From Pseudomonas sp. ICMP 561 (lineage in GTDB: Bacteria > Pseudomonadota > Gammaproteobacteria > Pseudomonadales > Pseudomonadaceae), in contig NZ_LKBT01000056.1 of the NCBI RefSeq assembly GCF_002699985.1, positions 186,001 through 250,000 on the forward strand: a stretch of 64,000 nt of DNA, read 5' to 3'. This document shows, piece by piece, positions 33,431 to 42,496 of the stretch. A model generated the notes under the pieces. It was not told the origin of the DNA. It did no database searches and saw only the letters and a list, made by a program, of their open reading frames with translations. The translations under genes and the position numbers were made by a program. Numbering within the stretch: position 1 is the first letter of the stretch; each line of letters opens with the position of its first letter.

Positions 33431-35569
33431 ATGTCCACTCCTTCCGCAAACTCGTCTATCGACTCTGCCATCGATCTGAACTCTATGATGAATGCCATCA
33501 ATCATTCCCAGGCAATGATCGAGTTTGATCTGGAAGGCAACATACTGCAGGCGAACGCCAATTTCCTCGACAAGGTGGGCTATCGTCTCGAAGAAGTGCA
33601 GGGCCGCCATCACCGTATGTTCTGTACTCCGGAATACGCTTCCAGCCCTGAATATGCTGAGTTCTGGCGATCGCTGGCGACCGGGAAATTTGATCAGGGG
33701 CAATACAAAAGGCTGGGTAAGGGCGGCAAGGAAATCTGGCTTCAGGCGACTTATAACCCGATTCTCAATCAGGCTGGCGAGCCATTCAAAGTGGTGAAGT
33801 TTGCCACGGATATTACCGATCAGCGCATGCGCAACGCGGAATACGAAGGCAAAGTCGAAGCTATTCAGCGTTCTCAAGGCGTGATCGAGTTTGATCTGAA
33901 TGGTCGGGTGCTTGCAGCCAATGACAACTTCCTGAAGGTGCTCGGCTACCGTCTGGACGAAGTGCTGGGCCAGCACCATCGCATGTTCTGCGATGACCAA
34001 TACCTCAACAGCCCGGCCTATCGGGCCTTCTGGGCCAAGCTTGAGCGCGGTGAATACGATTCAGGCGAGTACATGCGGCTGGGCAAGGGCGGGCGTGAAG
34101 TCTGGATCAGTGCCACCTACAACCCTATTTTTGACCCCGATGGTCGTCCTTACAAGGTCGTGAAGTTTGCCAACGATGTGACTGAAGTGCGGGCCCGCAA
34201 TGCTGAGTTCGTCGGCAAGGTCACTGCCATCGAGCGTTCTCAGGCAGTTATCGAATTTGACCTGACTGGCAAAGTCCTGTCTGCGAACCCTAACTTCCTC
34301 GCCGTGTTTGGTTATGAGCTGGACGAAGTGATCGGCCAGCCCCACCGTATGTTCTGCACCGAAGAGTTTGGTGCCAGCATGGGCTACCGCGAGTTTTGGG
34401 AAAAACTCGGTCGCGGCGAATACGACACCAATGAATATCGACGCAAACGCAAAGACGGCAAGGAAATCTGGATTCAAGCCACTTACAACCCGATTCTCAA
34501 CTCCCATGGCCAGCCTTACAAAGTGGTCAAGTTCGCGCTGGATGTCACCGAAATAAAAGAAAGCAGCGCTGAGCGCCAGGGCAAGGTCAATGCGATTGAT
34601 CGCGCGCAAGCGGTGATCGAGTTCGATATGGCGGGCAATATCCTCGATGCCAACGCCAACTTCCTCAAGTCGCTGGGTTACAGCCTGCAAGAGCTGCGTG
34701 GTCAGCACCACCGGATTTTCTGCGAGGAAGAGTACGTGCGCAGCACGGCCTATCGCGAGTTCTGGCATGACTTGTCTCAAGGGCAGTTTTTCTCCGGACG
34801 TTTCATGCGCTTGAGCAAGTTCGGCCAGCACATCTGGATTCAGGCGACTTACAACCCGGTGTTCGACAGCGATGGCAAACCTTATAAAGTGGTGAAGTTC
34901 GCCACGGACATCACTCAACAGGTCGAACTGGAAGAAGCCATCGAAGCTAAAACCCGAGCCATGGACGCTTCAGTGCAAAACCTGATGAGCGCAATTTCCT
35001 ATGTGGCGCAGAGCACTGATCAAGCCACTGACCTGGCCAGGCTGACCCGTGAACAGGCCAGTCAGGGCTCGGAAACACTGGTCCGGGCAGCCGAAGCCAT
35101 GACCATGATTGGCAAGTCTGCTGAAGATATTCAGGACATCATTCAGGTCATCAGTGAAATCGCCAGCCAGACCAACATGCTCGCGTTCAACGCAGCCATC
35201 GAAGCCGCAAGGGCCGGTGAGCATGGCCTGGGCTTCTCGGTGGTTGCAGATGAGGTGCGCAAGCTGGCCGAGAAGTCTTCCCAGGCCACCAAGGAAATCA
35301 ACAAACTAATTCTGGAAACCGTCAGCCGGATAAAATCCGGCAGCGAGATCTCCTTGAGTGCCGGCAGTGCTTTCGAGCAGATCGTCAAAGGCGTCAACGA
35401 GACCACCGTGGCCATCGACAGCATCAATGCCGCAACCGCCAAGCAAATGGATTCAGCAGGCCAGGTAGAAACGCTGATTTTCGAACTGCACCAGACCAAG
35501 GTTGGCAATGAGCAAGGTGTTGTGAATGTCAGTGCCCGCACCAGTAGACCTTCCGGGCTGCCTGCATGA
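33431..35569 (+). CDS. Soluble methyl-accepting chemotaxis protein with four tandem PAS domains (BdlA-like)
   Basis: A 712-residue protein with no membrane segment. Four PAS-PAC units repeat with an exact 122-residue period: the HRMFC/HRIFC motif falls at 61, 183, 305 and 427, and each unit ends with YKVVKFA or FKVVKFA and DIT/DVT. A short MCP signalling region follows (about 500-690) with EIASQTNMLAFNAAIEAARA. No HAMP. P. aeruginosa BdlA, a biofilm-dispersal receptor, has two such PAS domains, so this is a doubled version. Likely an energy or redox sensor (inference). Its stop overlaps the CheW gene by 4 nt. Confidence 0.92.
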   Translation: MSTPSANSSIDSAIDLNSMMNAINHSQAMIEFDLEGNILQANANFLDKVGYRLEEVQGRHHRMFCTPEYASSPEYAEFWRSLATGKFDQGQYKRLGKGGKEIWLQATYNPILNQAGEPFKVVKFATDITDQRMRNAEYEGKVEAIQRSQGVIEFDLNGRVLAANDNFLKVLGYRLDEVLGQHHRMFCDDQYLNSPAYRAFWAKLERGEYDSGEYMRLGKGGREVWISATYNPIFDPDGRPYKVVKFANDVTEVRARNAEFVGKVTAIERSQAVIEFDLTGKVLSANPNFLAVFGYELDEVIGQPHRMFCTEEFGASMGYREFWEKLGRGEYDTNEYRRKRKDGKEIWIQATYNPILNSHGQPYKVVKFALDVTEIKESSAERQGKVNAIDRAQAVIEFDMAGNILDANANFLKSLGYSLQELRGQHHRIFCEEEYVRSTAYREFWHDLSQGQFFSGRFMRLSKFGQHIWIQATYNPVFDSDGKPYKVVKFATDITQQVELEEAIEAKTRAMDASVQNLMSAISYVAQSTDQATDLARLTREQASQGSETLVRAAEAMTMIGKSAEDIQDIIQVISEIASQTNMLAFNAAIEAARAGEHGLGFSVVADEVRKLAEKSSQATKEINKLILETVSRIKSGSEISLSAGSAFEQIVKGVNETTVAIDSINAATAKQMDSAGQVETLIFELHQTKVGNEQGVVNVSARTSRPSGLPA

Positions 35570-37050
35570 ACACGCTGCGCGCCTACGGCGTGGTGCAGAT
35601 AAACGGTGCGTTTCTGGGCATCGAAGCCACCTCGTTGATGGAGGCCGTTCACTGGCCGACCAATCTGCAGCGCCATCCGGTGACGCGCGGTGTGTTGGCT
35701 GGGGTTTTCACCTTGCGTGGCAGACCGGTTCCGCTTGTGGATCTGCGATCTGTGCTCAGCGACGACATGCCAGAGCAAGCGCCAACTCCGCTGGTCGCCA
35801 TCCTCAAGTACAAAGGCGGCTTGTTGGGCGTTGCCATTGATGCCGTCTGCGACATCGTCAAGGCCGCCGACTCTCAGCTCTGTCCTTTGGGACCGGGCGG
35901 CGAGGGCAGCGGGCTGATACCCACGCTGATCATGACCGGTGAAGACAGTCGCTTGATCTACATGCTGGATCTGGCGTTCCTCGCCAGCTTGCCCGGCGTA
36001 CTGTTTGCCGCAGATACAGCGGCAGGGCCGATCAGTCGCGATACGTTGCAAGCGAAAAGCCAGTTGCGTCATTACCTGGTCTTTGAATGTGACGGGCAGC
36101 ATTTCAGCATTGATGCCAGCGTAGTCACCGAGTTGGTCGACAAGCCGCAGGTCGCGCCTACCGATTTCGGGAATGGCTATTGCCTGGGCGTCACCGTGAT
36201 TCGTGATACTAAAATTCCGGTCCTGAGCTTGTCTCAAGTGTTGGGTTTTGACTGCAGTCACATGCAGGTCAAGAGCCAGCTTCTGTTGCTGACGGCCACC
36301 GACGGCAGGGTGTCCGGGTTTGGCTACGATCGTATGGTCGCCATTGAACGTCGGGACCCGCAAAGCCTGCTGCCGATGCCCGTCTATGGCTTGCGGGAGC
36401 CAGAGTTGTTGGCCGGTGTGATGAACCTCGGTGACGGATTGCAGGCTGTCCTGATCAATCATCAGTCTCTGCTGGAGCGATCCGGAGTCAAGAACTACGC
36501 CGAGCTTTACCAGACCCAGCCGCAGTCATCAGAGAGTCGTGCCAGCAAGGCGAAAGCGGTCATGCGTCAGGCCTGCCTGTTGTTCAAGTCGCCGACCCAG
36601 TTCGTCACGCCACTCAGTCAGGTGTTGGAAATCCTCTCGATACCCACGCAAATGATTGGCCTTGCCCAGCCGGAAAATCACTTGTTGGGGCAGTTCAATC
36701 TGCGGGGCGAGCAGCTTCCACTGGTGTGCCTGAGCAGCTTGATCGAATCGTCGCCACAACCCCACACGCCGCTGTCGCGGGTGTTGGTGGTCAGGGGAGA
36801 GACGTTGACGTTTGGCTTCGCAGTGTCTCAGGTTGAAGCCATTGACTCGTTCAACCAGTTTGACCCGACGATGCTCGCTCAGGGCTGGCAGACCAATGCG
36901 GGCAAGGTGGTGTCGGTCAATGACCGGGCACGTTCGTTGGTGAGCATTGGCAGTGGTGCAAACAGTTGGCGCGCCACGCTAATGGACCTGCAGGGCATCG
37001 CCCGGCAACTGGAGGCAAGGTTACTGCAACCTGCCAGTGCCGTTGCCTGA
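35566..37050 (+). CDS. Triple-CheW-domain coupling protein
   Basis: A 494-residue protein made of three CheW-like domains: about 5-150 (VLAGVFTLRGRPVPLVDLRS), about 165-315 (YCLGVTVIRDTKIPVLSLSQ) and about 335-480 (LLGQFNLRGEQLPLVCLSSL). There is no receiver or kinase domain, unlike CheV or CheA. It is translationally coupled to the four-PAS receptor. It may act as a scaffold that clusters that receptor with a CheA encoded elsewhere. Confidence 0.88.
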   Translation: MNTLRAYGVVQINGAFLGIEATSLMEAVHWPTNLQRHPVTRGVLAGVFTLRGRPVPLVDLRSVLSDDMPEQAPTPLVAILKYKGGLLGVAIDAVCDIVKAADSQLCPLGPGGEGSGLIPTLIMTGEDSRLIYMLDLAFLASLPGVLFAADTAAGPISRDTLQAKSQLRHYLVFECDGQHFSIDASVVTELVDKPQVAPTDFGNGYCLGVTVIRDTKIPVLSLSQVLGFDCSHMQVKSQLLLLTATDGRVSGFGYDRMVAIERRDPQSLLPMPVYGLREPELLAGVMNLGDGLQAVLINHQSLLERSGVKNYAELYQTQPQSSESRASKAKAVMRQACLLFKSPTQFVTPLSQVLEILSIPTQMIGLAQPENHLLGQFNLRGEQLPLVCLSSLIESSPQPHTPLSRVLVVRGETLTFGFAVSQVEAIDSFNQFDPTMLAQGWQTNAGKVVSVNDRARSLVSIGSGANSWRATLMDLQGIARQLEARLLQPASAVA

Positions 37051-37058
37051 CACGCTGT

Positions 37059-38324
37059 TTATCCGCCGGTGGTGATCGACAACGCCGCCAATGCACCGAT
37101 CAATGCCGGTGGCATGACCAGAATTCCCAGTCTTAGAAAGCCCATAGCTGTGACGTTTTCGCCTTCGCGGCGGATGGCGATCAGCCAGAGCAGGGTTGCC
37201 AGTGATCCGGTGATTGACAGGTTGGGACCCAGATCCACGCCGATGACCAGCGCACTGGTGGTTTCGGTGGGTAGATGAGCGATATGTCCGACCGAACCCG
37301 CAATCAAACCGGCCGGCAGATTGTTGATCAGGTTGCTGGCAATCGCCACGATCACGCCAGCTGTCCACGTCGCCTGAGTGGCCGAATCGTCGGCCAGTGA
37401 TTTCAGCGCGTGGGCCAGATGATCGATAACCCCGGTCAGTGCCAAGCCCTCTACCAGCACGAACAAACCCGCCACAAGTGGCAATACACTCCAGGAAACC
37501 GCCTTGAGCACCGGCAGCGGGTTAAGCCGCTGACGCAGGTGGATCAATGCAGCGGTAGCGATACATGCACAGAACGTCGGTAGCCCAAGTTGCATATCGA
37601 GCGCCGATGCACTCAGCAATACGATCCCCGTCAGCAAGATCCCGAACGCTGTCAGACGTGCACCGCTGGACAGCGGTTGCAGCGTGATGTCTGTTTCCAG
37701 AGGCTTGCGCAGATGGCTGCGTTGCGTGAGGCGCAGCACGAGATAGGTCATACCGATGGCGGCAATCGAAGGCAGGCTGAAATGCCAGAGCCAGGTTCCT
37801 AGTGGTGGCATGTTGTTGCCGAATATCACCAGGTTGGCCGGGTTTGAAATCGGCAGGACAAAACTGGCCGCGTTGGCGATAAAGGCGCAGATAAACAGAT
37901 AGGGCAGTGGCTCGGCCTTGGCAGCGCGGGCTGCCGCGTAAACGGCGGGCGTCAGGACAACCGCAGTTGCGTCGTTGGACAGGAACACCGTGACCAGGGT
38001 GCCGACCAGAAACACCAGATCAAACAGGCGTTGCCCTGAGCCTTTTGCATGTTTTGCGGCAAGCATGGCCAGCCAGTCGAACAGACCTTGTTGCCGGGCC
38101 AGTTCGGCCAGAACCATCATGCCGATCAGAAACAGGTAGACATCGCCACCTTCCGCCACCGCACCCAGCGCCTTGTGCAGCGGGATAAACCCCAACGCTG
38201 TGAGCAGCACCGCGGCCCCCAACGCCCAGACAAATTCCGGCACCCGCCAAGGTCGCATGATGACGCCACAAGTGGCTAAAGCGGCGACAATCCAGATAAC
38301 CGTTGCGGGGTCGAATGCGGGCAT
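37059..38324 (-). CDS. ArsB/NhaD-superfamily inner-membrane transporter
   Basis: A 421-residue protein with about eleven hydrophobic segments. FLSNDATAVVLTPAVYAAAR and IASNLINNLPAGLIAGSVGH are the paired half-domain motifs of the arsenite/Na+:H+ (ArsB/NhaD) superfamily. There is no arsR or arsC beside it, so arsenite efflux should not be assumed; anion or Na+/H+ exchange is equally possible. It converges on the CheW gene, with only 8 bp between stops. Confidence 0.82.
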   Translation of the reverse strand: MPAFDPATVIWIVAALATCGVIMRPWRVPEFVWALGAAVLLTALGFIPLHKALGAVAEGGDVYLFLIGMMVLAELARQQGLFDWLAMLAAKHAKGSGQRLFDLVFLVGTLVTVFLSNDATAVVLTPAVYAAARAAKAEPLPYLFICAFIANAASFVLPISNPANLVIFGNNMPPLGTWLWHFSLPSIAAIGMTYLVLRLTQRSHLRKPLETDITLQPLSSGARLTAFGILLTGIVLLSASALDMQLGLPTFCACIATAALIHLRQRLNPLPVLKAVSWSVLPLVAGLFVLVEGLALTGVIDHLAHALKSLADDSATQATWTAGVIVAIASNLINNLPAGLIAGSVGHIAHLPTETTSALVIGVDLGPNLSITGSLATLLWLIAIRREGENVTAMGFLRLGILVMPPALIGALAALSITTGG

Positions 38325-38413
38325 TTGCGGTACTCAATAGGCAGGCAAATGTCAGACCGGTGACGACGTGGACAAGTTCGTCCAGTGGCGCAGAATCAGG
38401 TGCTTGTGAGCCT

Positions 38414-39259
38414 TTATCGGTTTTCTGTTGGATCGACTTTGTGATTTTCCATCCGCACCCATGCTGTAATTTGTGTAGGCCCTAACAGTTGAGCATGCGT
38501 GTCGAGTGCTTGTGATCGAAGTCGACTCTCGAAGGTATCGAGATCTTCTGTTTCAGGCGTTGCCAGGCCCATACGAATCAGATGTGGATAAACCGCTTTC
38601 ACGCCTTCACTTGCCCAGCGGTACATCAATGAATCTTTACCGCCCCCGATAGGGCGCTCACAACTCAGCTCCGGGTATGGCAAACCGGCTTCGAAGAAAG
38701 ACTCCACCATGTTTGCTGCGATATCGTGGTGCGAAGCACGTGCGCGAATCGCCGCAACGATCCAGTCTCCCGCACGACTCCACATGGCAATGGCAGGGTG
38801 TGACTCGATCAATGGGTCCACTAACAAAATTTCGTGCAGCGCCAGAACACCTCCCGGCTTGACCAGGCTGGCAGCCTTGCGCAAGAAAGCCACGGGGTCA
38901 GATTGATGCACCATGACATAACGTCCAATGACGCAGTCAAACAGGCATGGACTTGAAAAGTCCTTGATGTCACAGACCTCAAACCTGACCTGCTGCAAGC
39001 CTGCCTCCAACACACGGTAACGCGCCAACTCCACGGCTTGCTCACTGAGGTCTATGCCCAACACATTCCCGTTAACGCCCACATACTCCGCGGCCAGCAT
39101 GGCAACATCACCGGCACCGCTTCCTAGATCAAGAACCTGCATACTTGTTGCCAGACCCACGTCCGACAACAGCCGAGCCGTTATAGGCCTTAGTACCGTC
39201 GCCTGAAAGGTCAGCCTTTCCAGCTCTTCGGGTGAGCTTCCAAATACATAAGTATTCAT
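38414..39259 (-). CDS. SAM-dependent methyltransferase next to an RpfF-like gene
   Basis: A 281-residue class I methyltransferase. Motif I is VLDLGSGAG (42-50), the acidic SAM-ribose residue is in GNVLGIDLSEQAV, and the post-motif is SLVKPGGVLALHEILLVDPL. The C-terminal third (from about 170) is helical and may bind the acceptor. No signal peptide. It follows the RpfF-like gene by 27 nt in the same direction, so the two are probably co-transcribed. The acceptor could be the fatty-acid product of that enzyme, as when PhcB of Ralstonia methylates 3-hydroxypalmitate (inference). Confidence 0.85.
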   Translation of the reverse strand: MNTYVFGSSPEELERLTFQATVLRPITARLLSDVGLATSMQVLDLGSGAGDVAMLAAEYVGVNGNVLGIDLSEQAVELARYRVLEAGLQQVRFEVCDIKDFSSPCLFDCVIGRYVMVHQSDPVAFLRKAASLVKPGGVLALHEILLVDPLIESHPAIAMWSRAGDWIVAAIRARASHHDIAANMVESFFEAGLPYPELSCERPIGGGKDSLMYRWASEGVKAVYPHLIRMGLATPETEDLDTFESRLRSQALDTHAQLLGPTQITAWVRMENHKVDPTENR

Positions 39260-39286
39260 TTCACTGTCTCACGCGGTTTAGAAGTA

Positions 39287-40168
39287 TCAAACAGAGGTTC
39301 GAATCTGTTCCAGCTTTCGCTGCTGCGACCTCACAAGTTTCATCATCAATCGCAAGTCTTGATCTTCCAGCTTTAGTGCCGCCTCGACCCAGTGAGTCGT
39401 GACCACCATTAGTTCTTGATAAGTGACTGGTGATACAGCGCGACGGGCATTGTAAAAAGCCGTCAATCCGTTTTTTCGTTTCTGCGTTTTTTTTATATAT
39501 TCAGCCAGTGCATTCACGCCTTCTCCCTCAGGGACAACAACATCGATTACACCTCTTTCAAGGCAAGCCCTGGCGGAATAAATATCCCCTGACACAATCA
39601 TCTGCTTTGCCAGGTCCGGGCCTATGCGCCTCGACAATATGCTGTAAGCACCCATCCCGGGGAAAAGATTAAAGCCTATTTCCGGCAAGCCAAATTTTGC
39701 CTGCTCCTCGGCAATGATGATGTCGCTGGCCAGGGCTGCTTCGAACCCGCCGCCCAACGCTGCGCCTTGTACCAGCGAAACCGTAACCAATCGGGGAGAG
39801 TGGTAGTTACTTAGCCTTGAGAACATGATGTCAATGCACTGGGTTGCATAGTCCATTAATTCTGCCCGGTTACCCTTTTTTATGAGATCAACAAACAATG
39901 CCAAATCTCCGCCCAGGCTAAAAAAGCCAGGCATGCGCGAGGCCCACACATAAAAATCAACCGGGCGATCGCTGCCCGCGCATATCACCCCCTGCGCATC
40001 AACCGCCAGTTCTCGGTCGCGTTCTATAATTTCTGCCATCAGTGGACGTGTAAAGCTGGCGCTTTTTTTATCGACGAACAGTCCCCATAGGATCTTGAGT
40101 TCATGGTCATATTCAACGGCGTAATGCGTGATGTCTTTACTAACAAGGCGCGCTTCATTAATGTCCAT
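39287..40168 (-). CDS. RpfF-like (DSF synthase family) enoyl-CoA hydratase/thioesterase
   Basis: A 293-residue crotonase. It carries the RpfF-specific blocks FSLGGDLALF (83-92), SLVQGAALGGGFEAALASDI and FGLPEIGFNLFPGMGAYSIL. The two catalytic Glu of RpfF, which dehydrate 3-hydroxyacyl-ACP and release a cis-2 fatty acid, correspond to E143 and E163 and are present. Length and C-terminal helices agree with RpfF. No RpfC, RpfG or RpfR sensor gene is in the window. The local sequence is AT-richer than its neighbours (for example TTTTTTTATATATT near 39490), hinting at transfer. Confidence 0.87.
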   Translation of the reverse strand: MDINEARLVSKDITHYAVEYDHELKILWGLFVDKKSASFTRPLMAEIIERDRELAVDAQGVICAGSDRPVDFYVWASRMPGFFSLGGDLALFVDLIKKGNRAELMDYATQCIDIMFSRLSNYHSPRLVTVSLVQGAALGGGFEAALASDIIIAEEQAKFGLPEIGFNLFPGMGAYSILSRRIGPDLAKQMIVSGDIYSARACLERGVIDVVVPEGEGVNALAEYIKKTQKRKNGLTAFYNARRAVSPVTYQELMVVTTHWVEAALKLEDQDLRLMMKLVRSQQRKLEQIRTSV

Positions 40169-40587
40169 GCGAACTAAGCTCCAGGCACTTTAATGCAATA
40201 ACTTATTATCCCTGTGAGAGGCTTAACCACGCATCAGTCATTCCAGTTATAGCAAGATACTGACAAGAGTCGCTGTGGTAACTGACAGTTGACTAGAACG
40301 TTTTCAAATAATACCGCGCACTTTTCGGACTTAACGACAGTGCTTTGTTTTCTGGTGAGTCCGGTTTTTGGCCCTGGCACGGTGATAGCAGGCCTGACTG
40401 TAGCCGGTCATGCTGGCGCAAACCCTGTTTGAGATTCTTTGTTGGCCTGCAAGCGTTGATCCCGGTGGGAGCGAATTCATTCGCGAAGCGGCCTGTGGAG
40501 TGGTGCTTGCCTGCGATACATGAGACGCGGCCAGAAGACGCGCCGCGTCATTGTTTAACGCGAACAAGCCCCCCTCAGGTTTTCACA
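40169..40587. other. Intergenic region upstream of the RpfF-like gene
   Basis: This 419-bp gap separates the RpfF-like gene from the EF-hand gene. It holds a single REP-like half-unit at about 40465-40490 (GTGGGAGCGAATTCATTCGC) and an AT-rich stretch next to the RpfF-like start that probably contains its promoter. No gene seen. Confidence 0.5.
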
Positions 40588-41322
40588 TCAAGCAGCCGTA
40601 TCGAGATACTTGCCGACCGGCTTGCTGCCACTGGTGTCGTAACGCTCGGTCAGTGCTGCGACCATCCGGCCCAAAGCCTCGGAAGCTTTGTTTTCGGCGG
40701 TGGTGCTGCCGTTTGAGGTGGCGGTAAGAGCGCTGGTCAGCTCATCGGCGCTGATACTGCCGTCGCCATCAGCGTCCAGTGAGCTGAACAACTGCTCGCT
40801 GGCTTCCAGTGACGAAGCCGGTGGAGCGGGTGGCTGCTGCGGTTGCAGGCTTGCGGTCAATTCGTCAAGGCTGACCGTGCCATCCTTGTTGGTGTCCAGT
40901 GCATCAAACACCTGAGCACTGTCGGCGGTGCTGCCCGCGCTGCTCAAGCCTGCGGTCAACTCGTCACTGTTGATTGCGCCGTCGCCGTCGGTGTCCATCG
41001 CGCTGAGCAGGTCTTCGGCAACATCGGTCGCAGGCTGGCCGCTTGGTGGAGGCGGCGGGGTGAGGGCTGCCAGTTCGTCGGCGTCGAGGCTGTCATCCTC
41101 GTTGGCGTCCAGGCTGCTGAACGCTTCACTCAGCGTGACGGTAATGCCGTCCTTGCTGTCAGAAGACGAGTTTGCAGCGCTCAGCTCGTCTTTGCTGACA
41201 CTGCCGTCGCCATCGGTGTCCAGTTTAGCCAGCAATTGCTCCTGGAATTTCTTGCTCGCAGCGGTACTCGCGCTGGAGCTGGTGTAGCTCGAATAGCTGT
41301 TATTACTAACGGCACTGATCAT
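40588..41322 (-). CDS. EF-hand calcium-binding protein with five EF loops
   Basis: A 244-residue protein. A Ser/Thr-rich N-terminus is followed by five 12-residue EF-hand loops at about 35-46, 72-83, 110-121, 143-154 and 183-194 (for example DTDGDGSVSKDE and DTNKDGTVSLDE), each ending in the required Glu. The second loop (DANEDDSLDADE) is less regular. Pro-rich linkers separate the pairs. No classical signal peptide, so it is cytoplasmic or exported by a non-Sec route. The start is the ATG at 41322 with GGGAG upstream. Likely a Ca2+ buffer or sensor. Confidence 0.88.
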   Translation of the reverse strand: MISAVSNNSYSSYTSSSASTAASKKFQEQLLAKLDTDGDGSVSKDELSAANSSSDSKDGITVTLSEAFSSLDANEDDSLDADELAALTPPPPPSGQPATDVAEDLLSAMDTDGDGAINSDELTAGLSSAGSTADSAQVFDALDTNKDGTVSLDELTASLQPQQPPAPPASSLEASEQLFSSLDADGDGSISADELTSALTATSNGSTTAENKASEALGRMVAALTERYDTSGSKPVGKYLDTAA

Positions 41323-41437
41323 CAGGCTGACTCCCTCAGGTTGATTGATCCGGTGACGGTGCACCGGCTTGTCAAGCCTCTAGGTGGCAGGTGTCGAGGG
41401 TATATGGGTTGTGTATCGGCGTCGTTACGTGGCGCTT

Positions 41438-42496
41438 TCAGAAGCGCGGCAAGACCAACACGGCGGTCAGGCCGCCACCGGGTGTCTCGGCCAGTGACAA
41501 ATCGCCGCCCATGCGCCGGGCGGCGTCGCGGGCGATGGTCATGCCCATCCCGACGCCACCGGAGTTGCGATTGCGCGAGCCCTCCAGGCGATAGAAGGGT
41601 TCAAACACGGCTTCGTGGTGCTCGGCGCTGATCCCTGGGCCGTGATCAATCACCATGACGCGTACGTGTTGCGGATCATCAATAATTTCGACCCGCGCCT
41701 GACCGGCATAACGCAGAGCATTGTCGATCAGGTTATTGATGCACGAGCGCAGGGCCATGGGTTGAGTCTTCAGCGGCAGGCACTGGCCACTGGATTGGAC
41801 GTCATCGCCATTGTCCTGAGCGTTTTCAGCGAGGGATTCGATCAAGGCCTGCAAATCGAACAACTGCACGATTTCACTGGTGCGTTGCTCATTCAGATAG
41901 GTCAGCGTGGCATCGAGCATGCCAATCATGTCGTTCAGATCCTGAGTCATCTGCCCGTGCAGTCTGGGCTCGTCGATTTGCTCGACCCGCAATTTCAGGC
42001 GCGAGAGCGGCGTGCGCAGGTCATGGGAGACTGCCGCAAGCATGCGCCCGCGCTGTTGCACCTGCTCGCGGATGCGTTGCTGCATCAGATTGAATGTCTG
42101 CGCGGCCTGCCGCGCTTCCAGCGGACCTTTGACTTCCATGGGCGGGCTGTCGAGGTTTTCGCTGAGCCGTTCGGCGGCGTTGCTCAAGTGCTGGATCGGT
42201 CTGCTCAACGCCTTGGCGCCGTACCAGGCAGCGATCACCAGGGTAATCAGCTGGAAGATCAGCGGCACGACAGGGCCACGGAAAAACGGTGGTCTGTGGC
42301 CAGGCGGCGGACCGTCCTCCGGACGCTGAAAAGCACGCCCCTCGATCTGCTGCCCTGACTCGGACATGGGTGGAGGCGGTGGTGGTGGAAACCCGTAAAA
42401 CCTGAACCACATGAACGCCAGCAGATGCGCGAGCAAAATAGCAATCAACGCCCCCCCGAACAGGCGGGCGAAGAGGGTGTCAGCGGAGCGGATCAA
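41438..42496 (-). CDS. Two-component sensor histidine kinase
   Basis: A 352-residue membrane kinase. TM1 at about 8-32, a short periplasmic Pro-rich segment (about 36-72, including seven prolines in a row), TM2 at about 75-95, HAMP, then the phospho-acceptor H158 in AAVSHDLRTPLSRLKL and ATPase boxes (NNLIDNALRYA, DHGPGIS, GVGMGMTIA). The tiny sensor loop suggests it detects a membrane or metal signal rather than a bulky ligand. It overlaps the response-regulator gene by 4 nt. Confidence 0.92.
   Translation of the reverse strand: MIRSADTLFARLFGGALIAILLAHLLAFMWFRFYGFPPPPPPPMSESGQQIEGRAFQRPEDGPPPGHRPPFFRGPVVPLIFQLITLVIAAWYGAKALSRPIQHLSNAAERLSENLDSPPMEVKGPLEARQAAQTFNLMQQRIREQVQQRGRMLAAVSHDLRTPLSRLKLRVEQIDEPRLHGQMTQDLNDMIGMLDATLTYLNEQRTSEIVQLFDLQALIESLAENAQDNGDDVQSSGQCLPLKTQPMALRSCINNLIDNALRYAGQARVEIIDDPQHVRVMVIDHGPGISAEHHEAVFEPFYRLEGSRNRNSGGVGMGMTIARDAARRMGGDLSLAETPGGGLTAVLVLPRF

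Noticed and set aside
35143..36462. Antisense frame of 439 codons across the chemoreceptor-CheW junction
   Set aside because: It spans two real overlapping genes on the other strand and has no family features.
37059..38324. Arsenic resistance operon
   Set aside because: Only an ArsB/NhaD-superfamily transporter is present; there is no arsR, arsC or arsH nearby, so the function is left open.
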